A DNA stretch of 64,000 nucleotides from positions 1,461,565 to 1,525,564 of the forward strand of contig NW_005199770.1 in NCBI RefSeq assembly GCF_000372725.1, written 5' to 3'. The position numbers were made by a program, and so were the translations under genes. The notes below the pieces were generated by a model. That model was not told the origin of the DNA, searched no databases, and saw only the letters and a list, made by a program, of their open reading frames with translations. Each line of letters begins with the position of its first letter. Within the stretch, counting starts at the first letter, position 1. Positions 43,472 through 53,897 of the stretch are shown here, in pieces. This DNA is from Emiliania huxleyi CCMP1516. Taxonomy: Eukaryota > Haptophyta > Isochrysidales > Noelaerhabdaceae.

Positions 43472-44395
43472 TGGGAGACCACAGCGCCTTGGTGAGAGCC
43501 TGTCCCCCCCCCCCCCCCGCCCGCCCGTCTCTGGTTTCGGGTTTCTTTTCTACATCTTTGCAAGAAGGAGAATCCGAGTTTATTAGGTTTCTCAGAATGA
43601 ATTTTTGAGAGGCTTGCCACTTCCCACACGATCAAAGTCAACCCGAGGCATCACGATGGCGGGACCACCGATTACCTTCGACCCCGCCTGTCCCTACAGG
43701 ACTCTCTGCTGGGCTCGGTCACGACCAGTGACGGGTGGGCGCCTCCCAGAGAGTACGGCAACAGCGAGTGCAGGGCGTGGGACGCCGTCGTTAACCGAAG
43801 GCCCCCGCACGGGGGGTCCCGGCCGACGTCATGCGCGTCCGCCAAGGGTCCGGGGTCGCCCAGGCAAGTGGCCCAAATCCGATGAGTTTTCCAGGTGTGA
43901 ACAGCTGTTGAGAGGTGTGAATTCATCCCGGGCGGGGTGCGGGGCGGTAGTCCCGCAGAGAAAATTTTGCGTGCTGGGGCACTGAGATCGCAGTTTTATT
44001 AGTCCACGGCGGATGCCAGCTGCAGCTGCGAGGAGACACGCAGTGCCTCATTTGAGCATGAATCAGCGTCCTTTCTGCTGGCATCACGCATAGGAGAAGC
44101 CGAGAGGCACGAGGTCCTCCAATTTGCCGTACCGACGTCGCGCCTAGAGAAGATCACGGCCGCAGCCAAGCAGGCCAAGCTCGATCTCGACCGCGACCGC
44201 GCCTCTGCCGCCCTCCCCCCTGCGCCCGCCGCAGCTGGCCTTGCGTCCGGCGTCGCTGCCACCGGCCCCGCCGGCCTTGCGCCCGGCGCCGCTGCCACCG
44301 GCACCGGCACCGGCCCCGCCGCTTCTGACACCGCCGCGTCCGCCGCGCCCGCCGCCGACCCGCCGACGGAGTCGCCGCTCACAATTGCAACACCA
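43472..44395. other. Upstream region of the PDZ gene, possibly with its 5' exon
   Basis: 43500-43530 is a C run. 43805-43841 has an inverted copy at 45391-45427. From about 44045 to 44395 the frame of the PDZ gene is already open (ASFLLASRIGEAERHEVLQF, EKITAAAKQAKLDLDRDRAS, then Ala/Gly/Thr/Pro low complexity) without an ATG, so an upstream exon may exist. Confidence 0.4.
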
Positions 44396-45117
44396 ATGCT
44401 CGAGATCAGCACGAACGTTGTGATCGCCACGTACGACAGCGCGGGTAGGTTCGACTGGTGGTGCGGCCGCGTGCAGCAGATGCTCTGCAAGTCGGGCGGC
44501 AAGAGGGGGAGCTACGTGCGGACCTATCTCCCCGTGCCGTTCGACGAGGCTAAGGCAGCCAACTATAAGATCCACTGCAACTTCTACGCCAAGTCGGGCG
44601 CGGACGGCGACTACACCTTCAAGTACAACGTCGACGATTCCGCCCCATACCACATGGAGTCGGTGCTCGGCCTCCTCGACCTCAACCTCCCCTCCGACGA
44701 AGGAGTCTACGTGCCGCGCGATCAACAGGCCGGCTGGAAGTTTGACGAGGCGCTTAAACTGATCACGCCGGCCGCGGACTCTGCTCCCCACCGCAAGCGG
44801 GCGCGGAGTACCGCCGACGACGAGGCTGGCGGCTCCTCTGGCGCGAAGAAGCGCGCCCTGAACGCAAGGGCGGGACGCTTGGAATCTCTGTCGACCCCAA
44901 CAACCACCAAATTACCAACGTGGTCGAGGGAGGCGCTGGCGACACCGCCGGTCTTTGCGTGGGCGACTTCATCGCCGAGGTCAACGGTAAGTCGACGACC
45001 GGCGGCTCCTTTGGCAAGCTGCTGCCTGCTGCAGCGACGGCGGAGATTAGGCTGCGGCTCATCCGAGTGCAGGTGGTTGAGCCCGACCATCTACACCTCC
45101 CTGACCTACTAGCATAA
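44396..45117 (+). CDS. PDZ-domain protein with unknown N-terminal domain, one frame change
   Basis: From ATG 44396 (MLEISTNVVIATYDSAGRFD) an unknown alpha/beta domain (RVQQMLCKSGGKRGSYVRTY, GDYTFKYNVDDSAPYHMESV) is followed by a basic linker (HRKRARSTADDEAGGSSGAK). A PDZ domain then appears one frame over: GTLGISVDPNNHQITNVVEG, GAGDTAGLCVGDFIAEVNGK, AEIRLRLIRV, with the G-L-G-I carboxylate-binding loop. The change near 44866 amounts to one base and may be an assembly error. The frame is also open upstream of the ATG, so the protein may be longer. PDZ domains bind C-termini of partner proteins; the partner is unknown. Confidence 0.6.
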
Positions 45118-47294
45118 GTGTCTTCCCCTCCCCCTCGCACACAGGATTGACGCTGCTCTCGGCGCTCGCTCCCTCCTCGCCGCCGCGGACCAGGCGTGCC
45201 CGCGGGGGCTCTGCAGAGAGCCAGACGGCTCCGCGCGGTCGGACCGACTTTTTTCAGACTGGACTATTCTGGATACTAAGGGTATGTGCAGCTAGATCTC
45301 ACTGAGCTGAGCTCATATCTGCCCTCAGTATCCTGTTTTGAGTTCGGGAATGCCTTCAGTATCCTGTTTCCGTGTACGGAGGGCCGCGTCCGGACGCGCA
45401 TGACGTCGGCCGGGACCCCCCGTGCGGAGGCGACGAGTTTTTTGGTTTTGCGGACCGCTCGCCGAACGCCGAAACGCCGTCCGTCACTTGGGACCTGTAT
45501 ATCACGGTCTAAGCACGCTCGATCATCGATGCGTGGGTCGCCATGGCACTCCCAGCACGCGCACACATGGCTTGTTGCACGAGTATATGGGACACGATGT
45601 GTCTCAAATATGAGAGGTTTTGACTCCTACCGGCTCCTGACGCTATCCCTGGCAGCTCTAATGACCAGGATCAGTAGTGTTGTGATAGAGGGTGCCCATA
45701 CTAGCGCAGGAGCTGCCACACTCGCCCGGACCGTCCCCTTCTGGGGCCGGTTCCGCAGCCCGCGAGAGCCGACAGCGGGGCCGTGCCGCGGGTGCCTACT
45801 GCCGAGTGCCACAAACACTGCGCCGTCCCGCCATCACCTACAGGCTGTCTTGTGTGATGGTTGGGATGTCCAAACGCCACCATCTTGGCTCTTGCGACCT
45901 CAAACCCGCGAGCTGTATGGGTGGTCCTGACGTCGACAGACGCCCGATGACCACGGTGAAGCTGAGCCGGAACGAGTCGACAAGTCTCGTCTGAGCCCGT
46001 GGCGGTCGCCGGCTGAGTCGCTGTGCACGGGCCGGTACCTCAGGCGTCACCTCCGCAGCCTCAGGTCTCACACTTTATCACCTCCGACGGGACGCCTTCG
46101 GTGGCACGCTCGGCGGCGAGTTTGTTGCAGCTCCACAGCGAGCGCGGCGTCGAGCCTACTCGGTCTGGTCGGTCGGCCGCACTCCCTGGGTGCCAGGGAG
46201 TGCGGCCGACACGCGAGCGGTGCGTCCTGGCAGCGCGCGCCGGCTGTGGGGCTGCAACAAACTCGCGACACGCTTTTTGGGACATTTCGACGCTTTTGTC
46301 ATATACTCGTGCAACAAGCCACATCGCCCGGCCTCGGCCGGTGCGGCTGGGGGCCACCACAAAGCTCCGGGGTGGGGAGCCGAAAAAAAGCGAGGCCCAC
46401 ATTTGTCGCCAATCGAGCTCCTTTGCTCCCCCCGTTAAACCCCCCCCCTCCCGCACCAACCCCCCCCCCCCCCCTTCACCCTTGAGCCAGGCGGTCGCCA
46501 AGCACACCGACGTGCGGAAGCAAGAGACTGTCGCTCACACAAGCCGCAGCACAAGTGACTGAGGGCCAGTGAGGGCGAGCCCATCGCTGTCACAGCTGTG
46601 GCAGCCGCACAGTAGGCTGTGTCAGCTGTGCAGAGTGTGTGAGCAGCAGAGGAGCTGCTCTCCAGGCTTCTGTCGCAAAGAGCTGCATGCCACCGAAAGC
46701 GCTGTCGAGGTTCGCCGAGCGCGGCGCAGGTTGGGGGACACCGTCACCGACGAGCGCGTTGGACTTTTCACTCCGGACAAAAAACGCGGCACAGCGGACG
46801 GTGCGGGGCGTGCCGCAAACTTAGCGGCGACTGAGGCGCGGGACCGTCTGCGGCGAGGTGGGTCGGTGGGTCGCGTCCCCCGATTTTGTTCAACCCAGCA
46901 TCCACACGCACACCCTTTATGCCGGAAGAATGAAGCTGTAAAAGGAGCTCAATAGGAGCTCGCTCGGTCTCGCTGTCGCAGTCCCGCACGCAGGCACTCA
47001 GGCAGTATCTCCTCTGGGCTAGAGAGATAGTCTCTCCGGAGTAGAGCCGTACCAGAGCCAGACCCCTGGAATATGTGTCATCCCCCGGGTGTGTGTCGTG
47101 GCATTTCGAGTTACAATATCTCCCCCGTCGGCATGCACCATCTGGGGGGTTTGTCTCCCCCCCCCCCCCCCCCCCCCGCGAAAACATATGCGCACTCTCC
47201 CAATCCAAACAGCGGTTCCGGACCCCAGACAGCAAGCAGCACGAGCCACGACCATGGTCGGAGCCGAGGCAAAGACTCTCACCGCGGCTCCGGC
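45118..47294. other. Repeat-rich spacer
   Basis: 45568-45589 and 46300-46321 are perfect 22-bp inverted copies (TGGCTTGTTGCACGAGTATA) about 710 bp apart, like the ends of a small DNA element. 46180-46210 is a near-palindrome (CACTCCCTGGGTGCCAGGGAGTG). 46540-46880 is the inverted copy of 37560-37900. A C run at 47157-47178 abuts the ankyrin gene. No gene supported. Confidence 0.4.
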
Positions 47295-48833
47295 CTACTC
47301 CGTCTCGCGCGCGATGGCGAAGCCCAAGACGCAGTGGCCAAAGTCGAGCGCCGCGATGCCGTTCGTGGCTCCAGCCGAGTCGAGGTGGAACCGCTCGTGG
47401 ATCTCGTAGATCGAGCGGACGAGGAGCGCCGCCCGCGCGCGGGCCGCCGCGGGGAAGAGCGAGTGGCTTGCCGGCGACCACGGCGCCGCCGCCCGCCGGA
47501 TCAGCGCCGCCGCCTCGCCCTCGCCGCCCGCGGCGCGCTGCAGCGGCGTCGGCTCACCCTCGTGCAGGCTTGCGCCGCTGCGCAGCAGGGAGGTGGCGCG
47601 GGCGGCGGTGAGGGTCTCAAGGTGCGCGAGCGGCGTCCAGCCGCGGCTGGCGACCAGCCAGGCGGCGAGGTCGGCGTGTTCAAAGAGGTTTGCGATCTCC
47701 TCAGGCGTGCCGAAGGGCGGCACCGCGGCGCGGGAGGCGCCGTAGGAGGAGAGGAGCTTGGCGACCTCGAGGTGGCCCTCGTGGCACGCAGCGAACAGCG
47801 GCTTGGCGCCATTCTGCTTGGCTTGGTTGATCGCCGCGCCGGCCTCGAGGAGCAGCCGGACGATGTCGACGTGGCTCTCCTGGCACGCGATGCACAGCGG
47901 CGTGGAGCCGTCATGCATGGCTTGGTTGACCGAAGCGCCGGCCTCGAGGAGCAGCTGGGCGCTCTCGGGGTGGCCGTTCTGGCACGCCATGAACAGCGGC
48001 GTGAAGCCGTTCTTGTTGGCTTGGTTGACCGCCGCGCCAACCTCGAGGAGCAGCTGGACGATCTCGGGGTGGCCCTTCTCGCTCGCGATAAGCAGCGGTG
48101 TGGTACCATTGTTCATCGCTTGGTTGATGTCAGCGCCAGCGTCGCGCAGCAGCAGGGCGCACTCGAGGTGGCCGTACTGGCACGCGACGAACAGCGGCGT
48201 GACGCCGTCGTTGCAGGCTTGGTTGATGTCAGCGCCAGCTTCGCGCAGCAGCTGGGCGCTCTCGAGGTGGCCGTTCTCGCACGCGATGTACAGCGGCGTG
48301 GTGCCGTCATTGCAGGCTTGGTTGACCGCCGCGCCAGCGTCGCGCAGCAGCCGGGCGATCTCGACGTGGCCGTTCTGGCACGCCATGTACAGCGGCGTGG
48401 CGCCATCGTTCATCGCTTGGTTGATGCCAGCGCCAGCGTCGCGCAGCAGCCTGGAGATCTCGAGGTGGCCCTTCTCGCACGCGACGAGCAGCGGCGTGGC
48501 GCCGTTCGGCTGGGCTTGGTCGGTCGCCGCGCCAACCTCGAGGAGCAGCCGGGCGCAGTCAAGGTGGCCCTGCTGGCTCGCGATGAACAGCGCGGAAGCG
48601 CCGCTGCCAGTTGTCGCCCCGACGCTCGCGCCGGCTTCGAGCAGCAGCCGCGCCGCCTCGGCCTGCCCGTGACGAGCGGCCCAGGTGAGCAGCGTGTCCC
48701 GCCTCTCGGTGTCGAGCCGCGCGTCGAGCCGGGCCGCGAGCGACGTGCGCGTCCGCCGCCCGGAGAGGACGGTGCGCAGCCAGGCCAGGTCGCCCCGAGC
48801 CAGGTCGGCGAGCTGGGTTGGGACGCCGCTCAT
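47295..48833 (-). CDS. Ankyrin-repeat protein, copy 3
   Basis: Single exon, 512 aa, from the ATG at 48833 (MSGVPTQLADLARGDLAWLR). About eleven repeats of the DGTTPLYIACENGHLESAQL type, more than its siblings; several have RDAG in place of LEAG, suggesting a local expansion. The tail is as in copy 2: AWLVASRGWTPLAHLETLTA, SLHEGEPTPLQRAAGGEGEA and LYPAA-type SHSLFPAAARARAALLVRSI. The frame runs upstream of the ATG with no family match. Role and partners unknown. Confidence 0.88.
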   Translation of the reverse strand: MSGVPTQLADLARGDLAWLRTVLSGRRTRTSLAARLDARLDTERRDTLLTWAARHGQAEAARLLLEAGASVGATTGSGASALFIASQQGHLDCARLLLEVGAATDQAQPNGATPLLVACEKGHLEISRLLRDAGAGINQAMNDGATPLYMACQNGHVEIARLLRDAGAAVNQACNDGTTPLYIACENGHLESAQLLREAGADINQACNDGVTPLFVACQYGHLECALLLRDAGADINQAMNNGTTPLLIASEKGHPEIVQLLLEVGAAVNQANKNGFTPLFMACQNGHPESAQLLLEAGASVNQAMHDGSTPLCIACQESHVDIVRLLLEAGAAINQAKQNGAKPLFAACHEGHLEVAKLLSSYGASRAAVPPFGTPEEIANLFEHADLAAWLVASRGWTPLAHLETLTAARATSLLRSGASLHEGEPTPLQRAAGGEGEAAALIRRAAAPWSPASHSLFPAAARARAALLVRSIYEIHERFHLDSAGATNGIAALDFGHCVLGFAIARETE

Positions 48834-49183
48834 TAGGTCGGTCCCAAAGTGGGGTTTCACGTAACAAGTTCTCACACACAAGTTCAAAAACACGGTATTG
48901 CTAAAAATCTCTCTCACAAGTTCTCACACACGAGCAACAAAACAAACACCGACATCACCCCGCCCGCCCACGCTCTTCTCTGGAAAAAAATTATTTTCTT
49001 TTTATTCCTCAGTTCCTAACTCTGCTCTCTCTGTCTCTCTCTGGAGACCAACGCTGCAAACAAAATGACGTGTGAGTGTTAGAGTTGTTTGGTATTGCTA
49101 AACATCTCTCTCTCTCCAACGCTGTGTGCACTGAGAGCTGCTCCTCTGAGAGGTGAGGCTAAGAGCGAGCTCTGCAAGCGAGC
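48834..49183. other. Intergenic, AT-rich and low complexity
   Basis: Direct repeats of TCTCTCACAAGTTCTCACACA (48870-48930) and a T-rich stretch (48980-49010). It holds the promoter of ankyrin copy 3 and the 3' end of the SH3-like gene. Confidence 0.4.
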
Positions 49184-50584
49184 CTATGCGGCTCTCCGAA
49201 CGGCGAATGCCGCCGCGTACCACTTCGCATCTGGTCGGATGGAGCGGTACCAGCCGGTCACCTCCGCGCCCGTCAGAGCGGGCCGGTGGCAGCAGATCCG
49301 CGCGTGTGACACGAGCGAGGGGCACGCGGCGGCGGCGGCGCGCTGCAGCGCGGCCGTGGCGGCGGGGCTGCCGCTCTCGAAGATGACCCTCGTGGTGTTT
49401 GGGAGGAGCACGAGCGCCAGGTGCTCCAGCCGCCCGAGCGACTGCAGGGCGGGGATCGCCTCTTCGTGCAGCCAGTGCTTGCTCTCGACACACAGCGTGC
49501 GCAGCGTGCCTTTCGCCGCCTCGATGAGCCGCGACGTGCTCCCCCCCGCGCGCCGGTCGTAGCTGGAGAGGTGCTGGATGTGCAGCGCCCGCAGCGAGGA
49601 GAACTTCGCGAGGCCGGCGTCTGATGGCCGCGGCGCCGCAGCGGCCGCCCGTTGATGCGCCCAGCCGCCGGAGGAAGCGCCGGCGCCGGCATCGGGCTCA
49701 GGCGGCCGCGCGTCGCTGGCGCCGCTCTCGGTCGCCGCGCCGCCCGCGCAATGCGACACCTTGACGAAGAGGTGCGTCACCTCCGCCGCGTGCGTCGCCG
49801 ACACCCGGGCGAGGGTCTCGTCCGCCAAGGCGCCGCTCCAGGCCGACAGCCGGACGCAGAAGAGGTCGGCGGCTTTCGGAAAGGTTGCCGCTGGTCCCAC
49901 GGAGGTCCCCTCCCAAAAGTCGCCGATCGCGAGGACGCGCAGCGGCGGGCGCGAGCTCCGCGCGTGCTTGCACGTCGCGCACCACGCGAGGCCGGAAGGG
50001 TCGCCGTCGCACACCAGCGCAATGCGCTCCATCAGCCAAAAGGGCGGCCGCGACCAGCCTCGACCGCGCTCGTCGCCACCGCTGGCGTCAGAGGCAGCGG
50101 CTCTGCTCGGCGTCTGCTCGACCGCGACCGCGTCTTCCCGAGCGTCCTCGACGTCCTTGATGAGCTCTTCAAAGTCGTCGTCCACCTCGTCGTCGCTGTC
50201 GGCGGCTCGCGTCGTCTGCAGCTCGCCGTGGCCAAGCTGGGCGCGGAACATGTCGAGCTCGTCGTCCACGCCTCCCTGGCTGGGCTCGCCCTCGCTCGCT
50301 CCTTCCTCAGCGTCGACGGGCTCCAGGAGCGAGAGCGGGACGAGGCCGCGGATGATCCCGGCGGCGCACGAGAAGGCCACAAACGCCGTCTGCGACTCCG
50401 GACAGTGGCGCTCGACACGCACGCGGTCGCCCTTGGCCAGCGTGATCTGATCCTCGTCCTCCGCGACACAGGGAGCGCGTGCGCGGGCGACCCACGGGCA
50501 CTCCATCAGGGCAAGCGGTCCACTTTGGCTAGCGCGTCCGGCAAAGCTGGGGGGCGCGCCCCCCACGACGGGAGGATGCGGCAT
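49184..50584 (-). CDS. SH3-like domain plus leucine-rich C-terminal region
   Basis: Single exon, 466 aa, from the ATG at 50584. Residues about 37-90 (PCVAEDEDQITLAKGDRVRV, RGLVPLSLLEPVDAEE) read as an SH3 fold (A-x-x-x-x-E-D-x-L-x-F/L-x-x-G-D, then G-x-V-P). An acidic linker (DSDDEVDDDFEELIKDVEDA) follows, then a region with leucine-rich strands: LRVLAIGDFWEGTSVGPAAT, LRALHIQHLSSYDRR, LRTLCVESKHWLHEEAIPAL, LEHLALVLLPNTTRVIFESG. It is probably a cytosolic adaptor. The start lies 97 bp from the divergent MATH-BTB start, a likely shared promoter with A/T runs (GAAAAAAAATCATTTTTTC). Confidence 0.65.
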   Translation of the reverse strand: MPHPPVVGGAPPSFAGRASQSGPLALMECPWVARARAPCVAEDEDQITLAKGDRVRVERHCPESQTAFVAFSCAAGIIRGLVPLSLLEPVDAEEGASEGEPSQGGVDDELDMFRAQLGHGELQTTRAADSDDEVDDDFEELIKDVEDAREDAVAVEQTPSRAAASDASGGDERGRGWSRPPFWLMERIALVCDGDPSGLAWCATCKHARSSRPPLRVLAIGDFWEGTSVGPAATFPKAADLFCVRLSAWSGALADETLARVSATHAAEVTHLFVKVSHCAGGAATESGASDARPPEPDAGAGASSGGWAHQRAAAAAPRPSDAGLAKFSSLRALHIQHLSSYDRRAGGSTSRLIEAAKGTLRTLCVESKHWLHEEAIPALQSLGRLEHLALVLLPNTTRVIFESGSPAATAALQRAAAAACPSLVSHARICCHRPALTGAEVTGWYRSIRPDAKWYAAAFAVRRAA

Positions 50585-50681
50585 GATTTCTTGTTTCTGG
50601 CCTCGAAGAAAACGAAAAAAAAATCATTTTTTCTTTCTGGACGGCCAGCGCAGCAGCAGCAGCAGCAGCAGCCCAACTGCA

Positions 50682-52561
50682 ATGGCCGACGTCGACGACG
50701 AGCACCTCACCGCAGCGGAGATCCGCGCGCGAATCGCGGAGCAGGTCGCCATGATAGGCACACTCCAGGAGGAGGCCGTGACCGCCGATCGCGACATCGC
50801 AGAGGCGTCGGAGCGGCAGCGACTGCGGCGCGAGTTGGACGAGAAGAGGTCGATGGTCGCTAATTTTGGTGCTCTCGTCCGCCACAAGCAAAGCTACCGC
50901 CGTAAAATCGATGCCGACGTCGCATCGGGTCCCGGGGCACCTGACGATCTCTCTCTCCTGCCGCCTACGAAGAAGAAGCGCGCCCCATCCTCCTCTCTGG
51001 CCAAATCCACCATCTCGTATGCGAGCGACGTGGTGAAGCGCGAATTCATCTGGGAGGTGCAGGGCCTGTCCTGGATCGAGCAGAAGCTAACGCAGGAGGG
51101 TCGCGCGTGCACCAACAGCAATGTTTTTGACGTTGATGCCTCGGACGCCTCCTCAAAGTACATGCTCGTCTTCAGCCCGCGCGGCGGCAGCCTCAAGCAC
51201 GACGCGGACGACGACTTCATGTACTTTGATGACGATCTCGCCGGCACCCTTGCGCTCATTCGCCGCGCGGACTCCTACGGGACCAGCCTCTGCTACCGCT
51301 TCTTTTTGCGGGACGCGAGCGGAGAGTTCCAGCCGCTGGGGGAGCCGACGCGCGTGGCCGTCGCCGCTCTCGATTCCGCCGACGACATCGAGTCCTTCGT
51401 TGGCGGTCCCGACCTGGAGACGGAGTCGAAGGGGCTCTTCGGCCTTTCCTTCGACGCGCTTCTCGGCAGCCCTAATCCTGCCCTTGCCCTCGCGCTCACC
51501 CCCACCCTCACCCTCACCCCGACCCCAACCCTAACCCTCCCCAGGCAGCGAGTGGGTCACGGACGACGCGATCTGCTTCAAGGTTTGCATCGAGGAGGCG
51601 GTCATGATGCAACACCCCGACAGCAGCTCGCAGATCCGCGTGGGGAAGACGGACGTCGTCTACGAGCACAAGCCGCCGTCGGTCGAGGTGCCGCCCCCGA
51701 CGCTCAAGGGCGACCTCCTCTCCCTCCTCTCTCCACACACTGCAGCTGCTTGCGAACAGGTGCCGCCCTCGACGTTGCAGGCCGACCTCCTCTCCCTCCT
51801 CACCGAGGGGCGCCACTCCGACGTCACCATCGAGGCGACCTGCAACGGCGAGGCGGCGCCCGTGACCTTCAGCGCGCACACGGGCATCCTCAGCCAGCGC
51901 AGCGACGTCTTCGCGGCCGCGTTTTCGCACGAGATGCGCGAGAGCGCCACGCGCACGCTCACGGTGACGGACGTGCCGCCACCCGCGCTCAAGGCGCTGC
52001 TTCACTTTCTGTACACGGACGACTTTGACGAGGTGCAAAAGGTGCTGCGCGAGGAGCGCGGCAGCTCCTCCTCCTCCTCCTCCTCGGGGGGCGCCTCGCC
52101 CTCCTCGGGGGGCTCCTCGGCCGCCGCCGCCTCAAGCAGCGCCTCTGGCAGCGAGGCGGAGCAGAGCATCGCGCAGCTGCAGGCGGTGCTCGCCGCCGCG
52201 CACAAGTACGGCGTGCTGCGGCTGCTGCGCTGGGCGGAGGGGCAGCTGTGCGACAAGCTGTCCTGCGAGATGGCGTGCTCGCTCCTCAGCCTCGCGCACG
52301 TCTACGGCGCCACCGAGCTCGAGCGCAACTGCCTCGCCTTCATGAAGGCAAACATGGCGCGAGGTGAAGCTCACCCTCCCTTCCCGCGCGCAGACACGCG
52401 AATGCGCATCACACCTCGTCCCCCGTTCTCGCGCAGTGGTCACTCGCGCCGACTTTGCGGCGCTCGCGCCCGAGTCCCTCGTCAAGTTCCACATGCATTG
52501 CGCGGGCGTCGACCCGGCGGAGGAGGAGCCGGGCCGCAAGCGCAAGCGCGACGAGGAGTAG
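50682..52561 (+). CDS. MATH-BTB (SPOP-like) protein
   Basis: Exons 50682-51465, 51545-52363 and 52437-52561 sum to 576 codons (575 aa). After a coiled coil (RARIAEQVAMIGTLQEEAVT) comes a MATH domain (FIWEVQGLSWIEQKLTQEGR, YMLVFSPRGGSLKHDADDDF, CYRFFLRDASGEFQPLGEPT), then a BTB/POZ domain (SLLTEGRHSDVTIEATCNGE, FSAHTGILSQRSDVFAAAFS, ALKALLHFLYTDDFDE), a Ser/Gly/Ala insert and a BACK-like end (AAHKYGVLRLLRWAEGQLCD). It ends in a basic tail, PGRKRKRDEE. This is the layout of Cul3 substrate adaptors in ubiquitin ligases. Intron 1 (51466-51544) is GC-AG and made of telomere-like CCCTAACCCTCACCC repeats. Confidence 0.92.
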
Positions 52562-53378
52562 ACGGATTTCGAGACTCGACATGCAGGCGACTGCTCCACA
52601 CTGCCACTGGGACCTGTTCCGGGTGAGCCGCCTTCTCAGAGGGTGAGCCGCTGGGGTTTAAGTCCTCCTTCTTGCTCCGTTTTCTTGTTCGTCAATTCTT
52701 GTCGTGCCAGTTTGCTGTGACAAAGGCTTGGCACTTGGTCTTGCTCTTGGAGCACTTGCGGAGTGCAGTCGAGGAGTTCAGCCTGACATTCTTTTTCGCT
52801 GAACGTTAGTGCCAGTGCGCACCAGAAAGAAAGAAAGAAAACAGCTAACCCAAGGGAGGGATGGGAGCGCACCAGTCCCGTGCCACTGTCGCACGCGCCA
52901 ATTCTTTTTCGCACGCTCAGCACCTCGATGAGGTCACATGGACCACCAAGAACTGGCACGGGCTGCAGATGCAGCGCTTGTCTGTCGTTCTCCACACCGC
53001 CGTGGCGTGGCAGACGGTGAACGAGCTAGCGTGCGGGGACAGCGGCATTGTGCACGGTGCTAAGTGCATTGCCGCTCTTAACGGAGTCGCTTAGGCGGCT
53101 CCGGTGGTGTGCCGGTGATAGTACTAGCACGCGCCAGTTCGCACCTGTGTCGAGCCGGTGTGCTGTGAGAGGGACTGCTGTTTAAATTCTTTTTCGAGCG
53201 TGTACCTGTGTTAGTGCCAGTGCGCGCCAGTCCCGTGCCCAGTGTTGTGCGAGCAAGTTTTTGGTAAGATTCTTTTCCTGTGTCGAACCTGTGTGCTGCG
53301 CGGGAGAGTTCTTTTTGATGAATTCTTTTTCGAGAGGCGCACGCTGTGCTGCCGCCCGGTCGTCGGCATTCAGTGACG
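52562..53378. repeat. Spacer with three dispersed-repeat copies
   Basis: Copies of the family at 52800-52915, 53125-53195 and 53195-53335: GTTAGTGCCAGTGCGCACCAG, CCAAGGGAGGGATGGGAG, CGCGCCAGTCCCGTGCCCAG, each near an AATTCTTTTTC. An open frame from 52861 to 53094 overlaps it; its middle (NWHGLQMQRLSVVLHTAVAW) is not repeat-like but is unassigned. Confidence 0.55.
53321..53329 (+). promoter_or_regulatory. Candidate initiator-like motif AATTCTTTT
   Basis: 50 nt upstream of the coiled-coil gene ATG; here it is also part of a dispersed-repeat copy, so its role is uncertain. Confidence 0.25.
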
Positions 53379-53897
53379 ATGCTGGACGCAGACGCAGCCG
53401 AGACCAAGAGTGCGAGACGGCGCCGCAAGAAGAAGCAGCAAGAGGCGGACGCCGAGGACAGCAAGATTAATGAGGTTGGAGACGAGCTCGCCGACATGGC
53501 GCTCAAGCAGCAGCAGATCCAGGAGGCGTTCGACCGGTACAGCGAGCTGCAGAAGCAGCTCGACACGCTATCAGGCCGCACCGCAAACACGCCGCGCGGC
53601 CACACCATGCTTTATGACAGGAAGAAGAAGCTCATCGACGAGATGGAGAGGTTGCTGCAGACGGCCAAATCGCTCGGCGAGGCGACGCCTGGCGCCGGCT
53701 CGGTGGACGGTCTGAAGGCGCTCGGCGAAAAATTTTCTGCGGCGGTGATCAGCGGAGAGGGCGGCGTGGCTGCGGGCCTCGAAGACCAGCTGAGCGCCAT
53801 GCAGGCAGAGAGCGTCCGGCGGAGGCAACGGGCTCAGGAGCTCGCCGCTCAGGCGCGCGCGCGGCGGCTAGCGGCGGGGAGTGGCGATGGTCAGTAG
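53379..53897 (+). CDS. Coiled-coil protein, family not recognised
   Basis: Single exon, 172 aa, from ATG 53379 (MLDADAAETKSARRRRKKKQ). A basic cluster is followed by heptad-rich helices: KINEVGDELADMALKQQQIQ, FDRYSELQKQLDTLSGRTAN, YDRKKKLIDEMERLLQTAKS, then a short Gly/Ala segment and a final Arg/Ala-rich helix (ESVRRRQRAQELAAQARARR). It is a plausible structural or complex subunit; nothing points to a specific function. The upstream region consists of dispersed-repeat copies, so expression may be driven from repeat-derived sequence (inference). Confidence 0.6.
   Translation: MLDADAAETKSARRRRKKKQQEADAEDSKINEVGDELADMALKQQQIQEAFDRYSELQKQLDTLSGRTANTPRGHTMLYDRKKKLIDEMERLLQTAKSLGEATPGAGSVDGLKALGEKFSAAVISGEGGVAAGLEDQLSAMQAESVRRRQRAQELAAQARARRLAAGSGDGQ

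Noticed and set aside
52861-53094. Separate 77-aa gene
   Set aside because: It starts within the dispersed repeat and has no recognisable domain or splice support.
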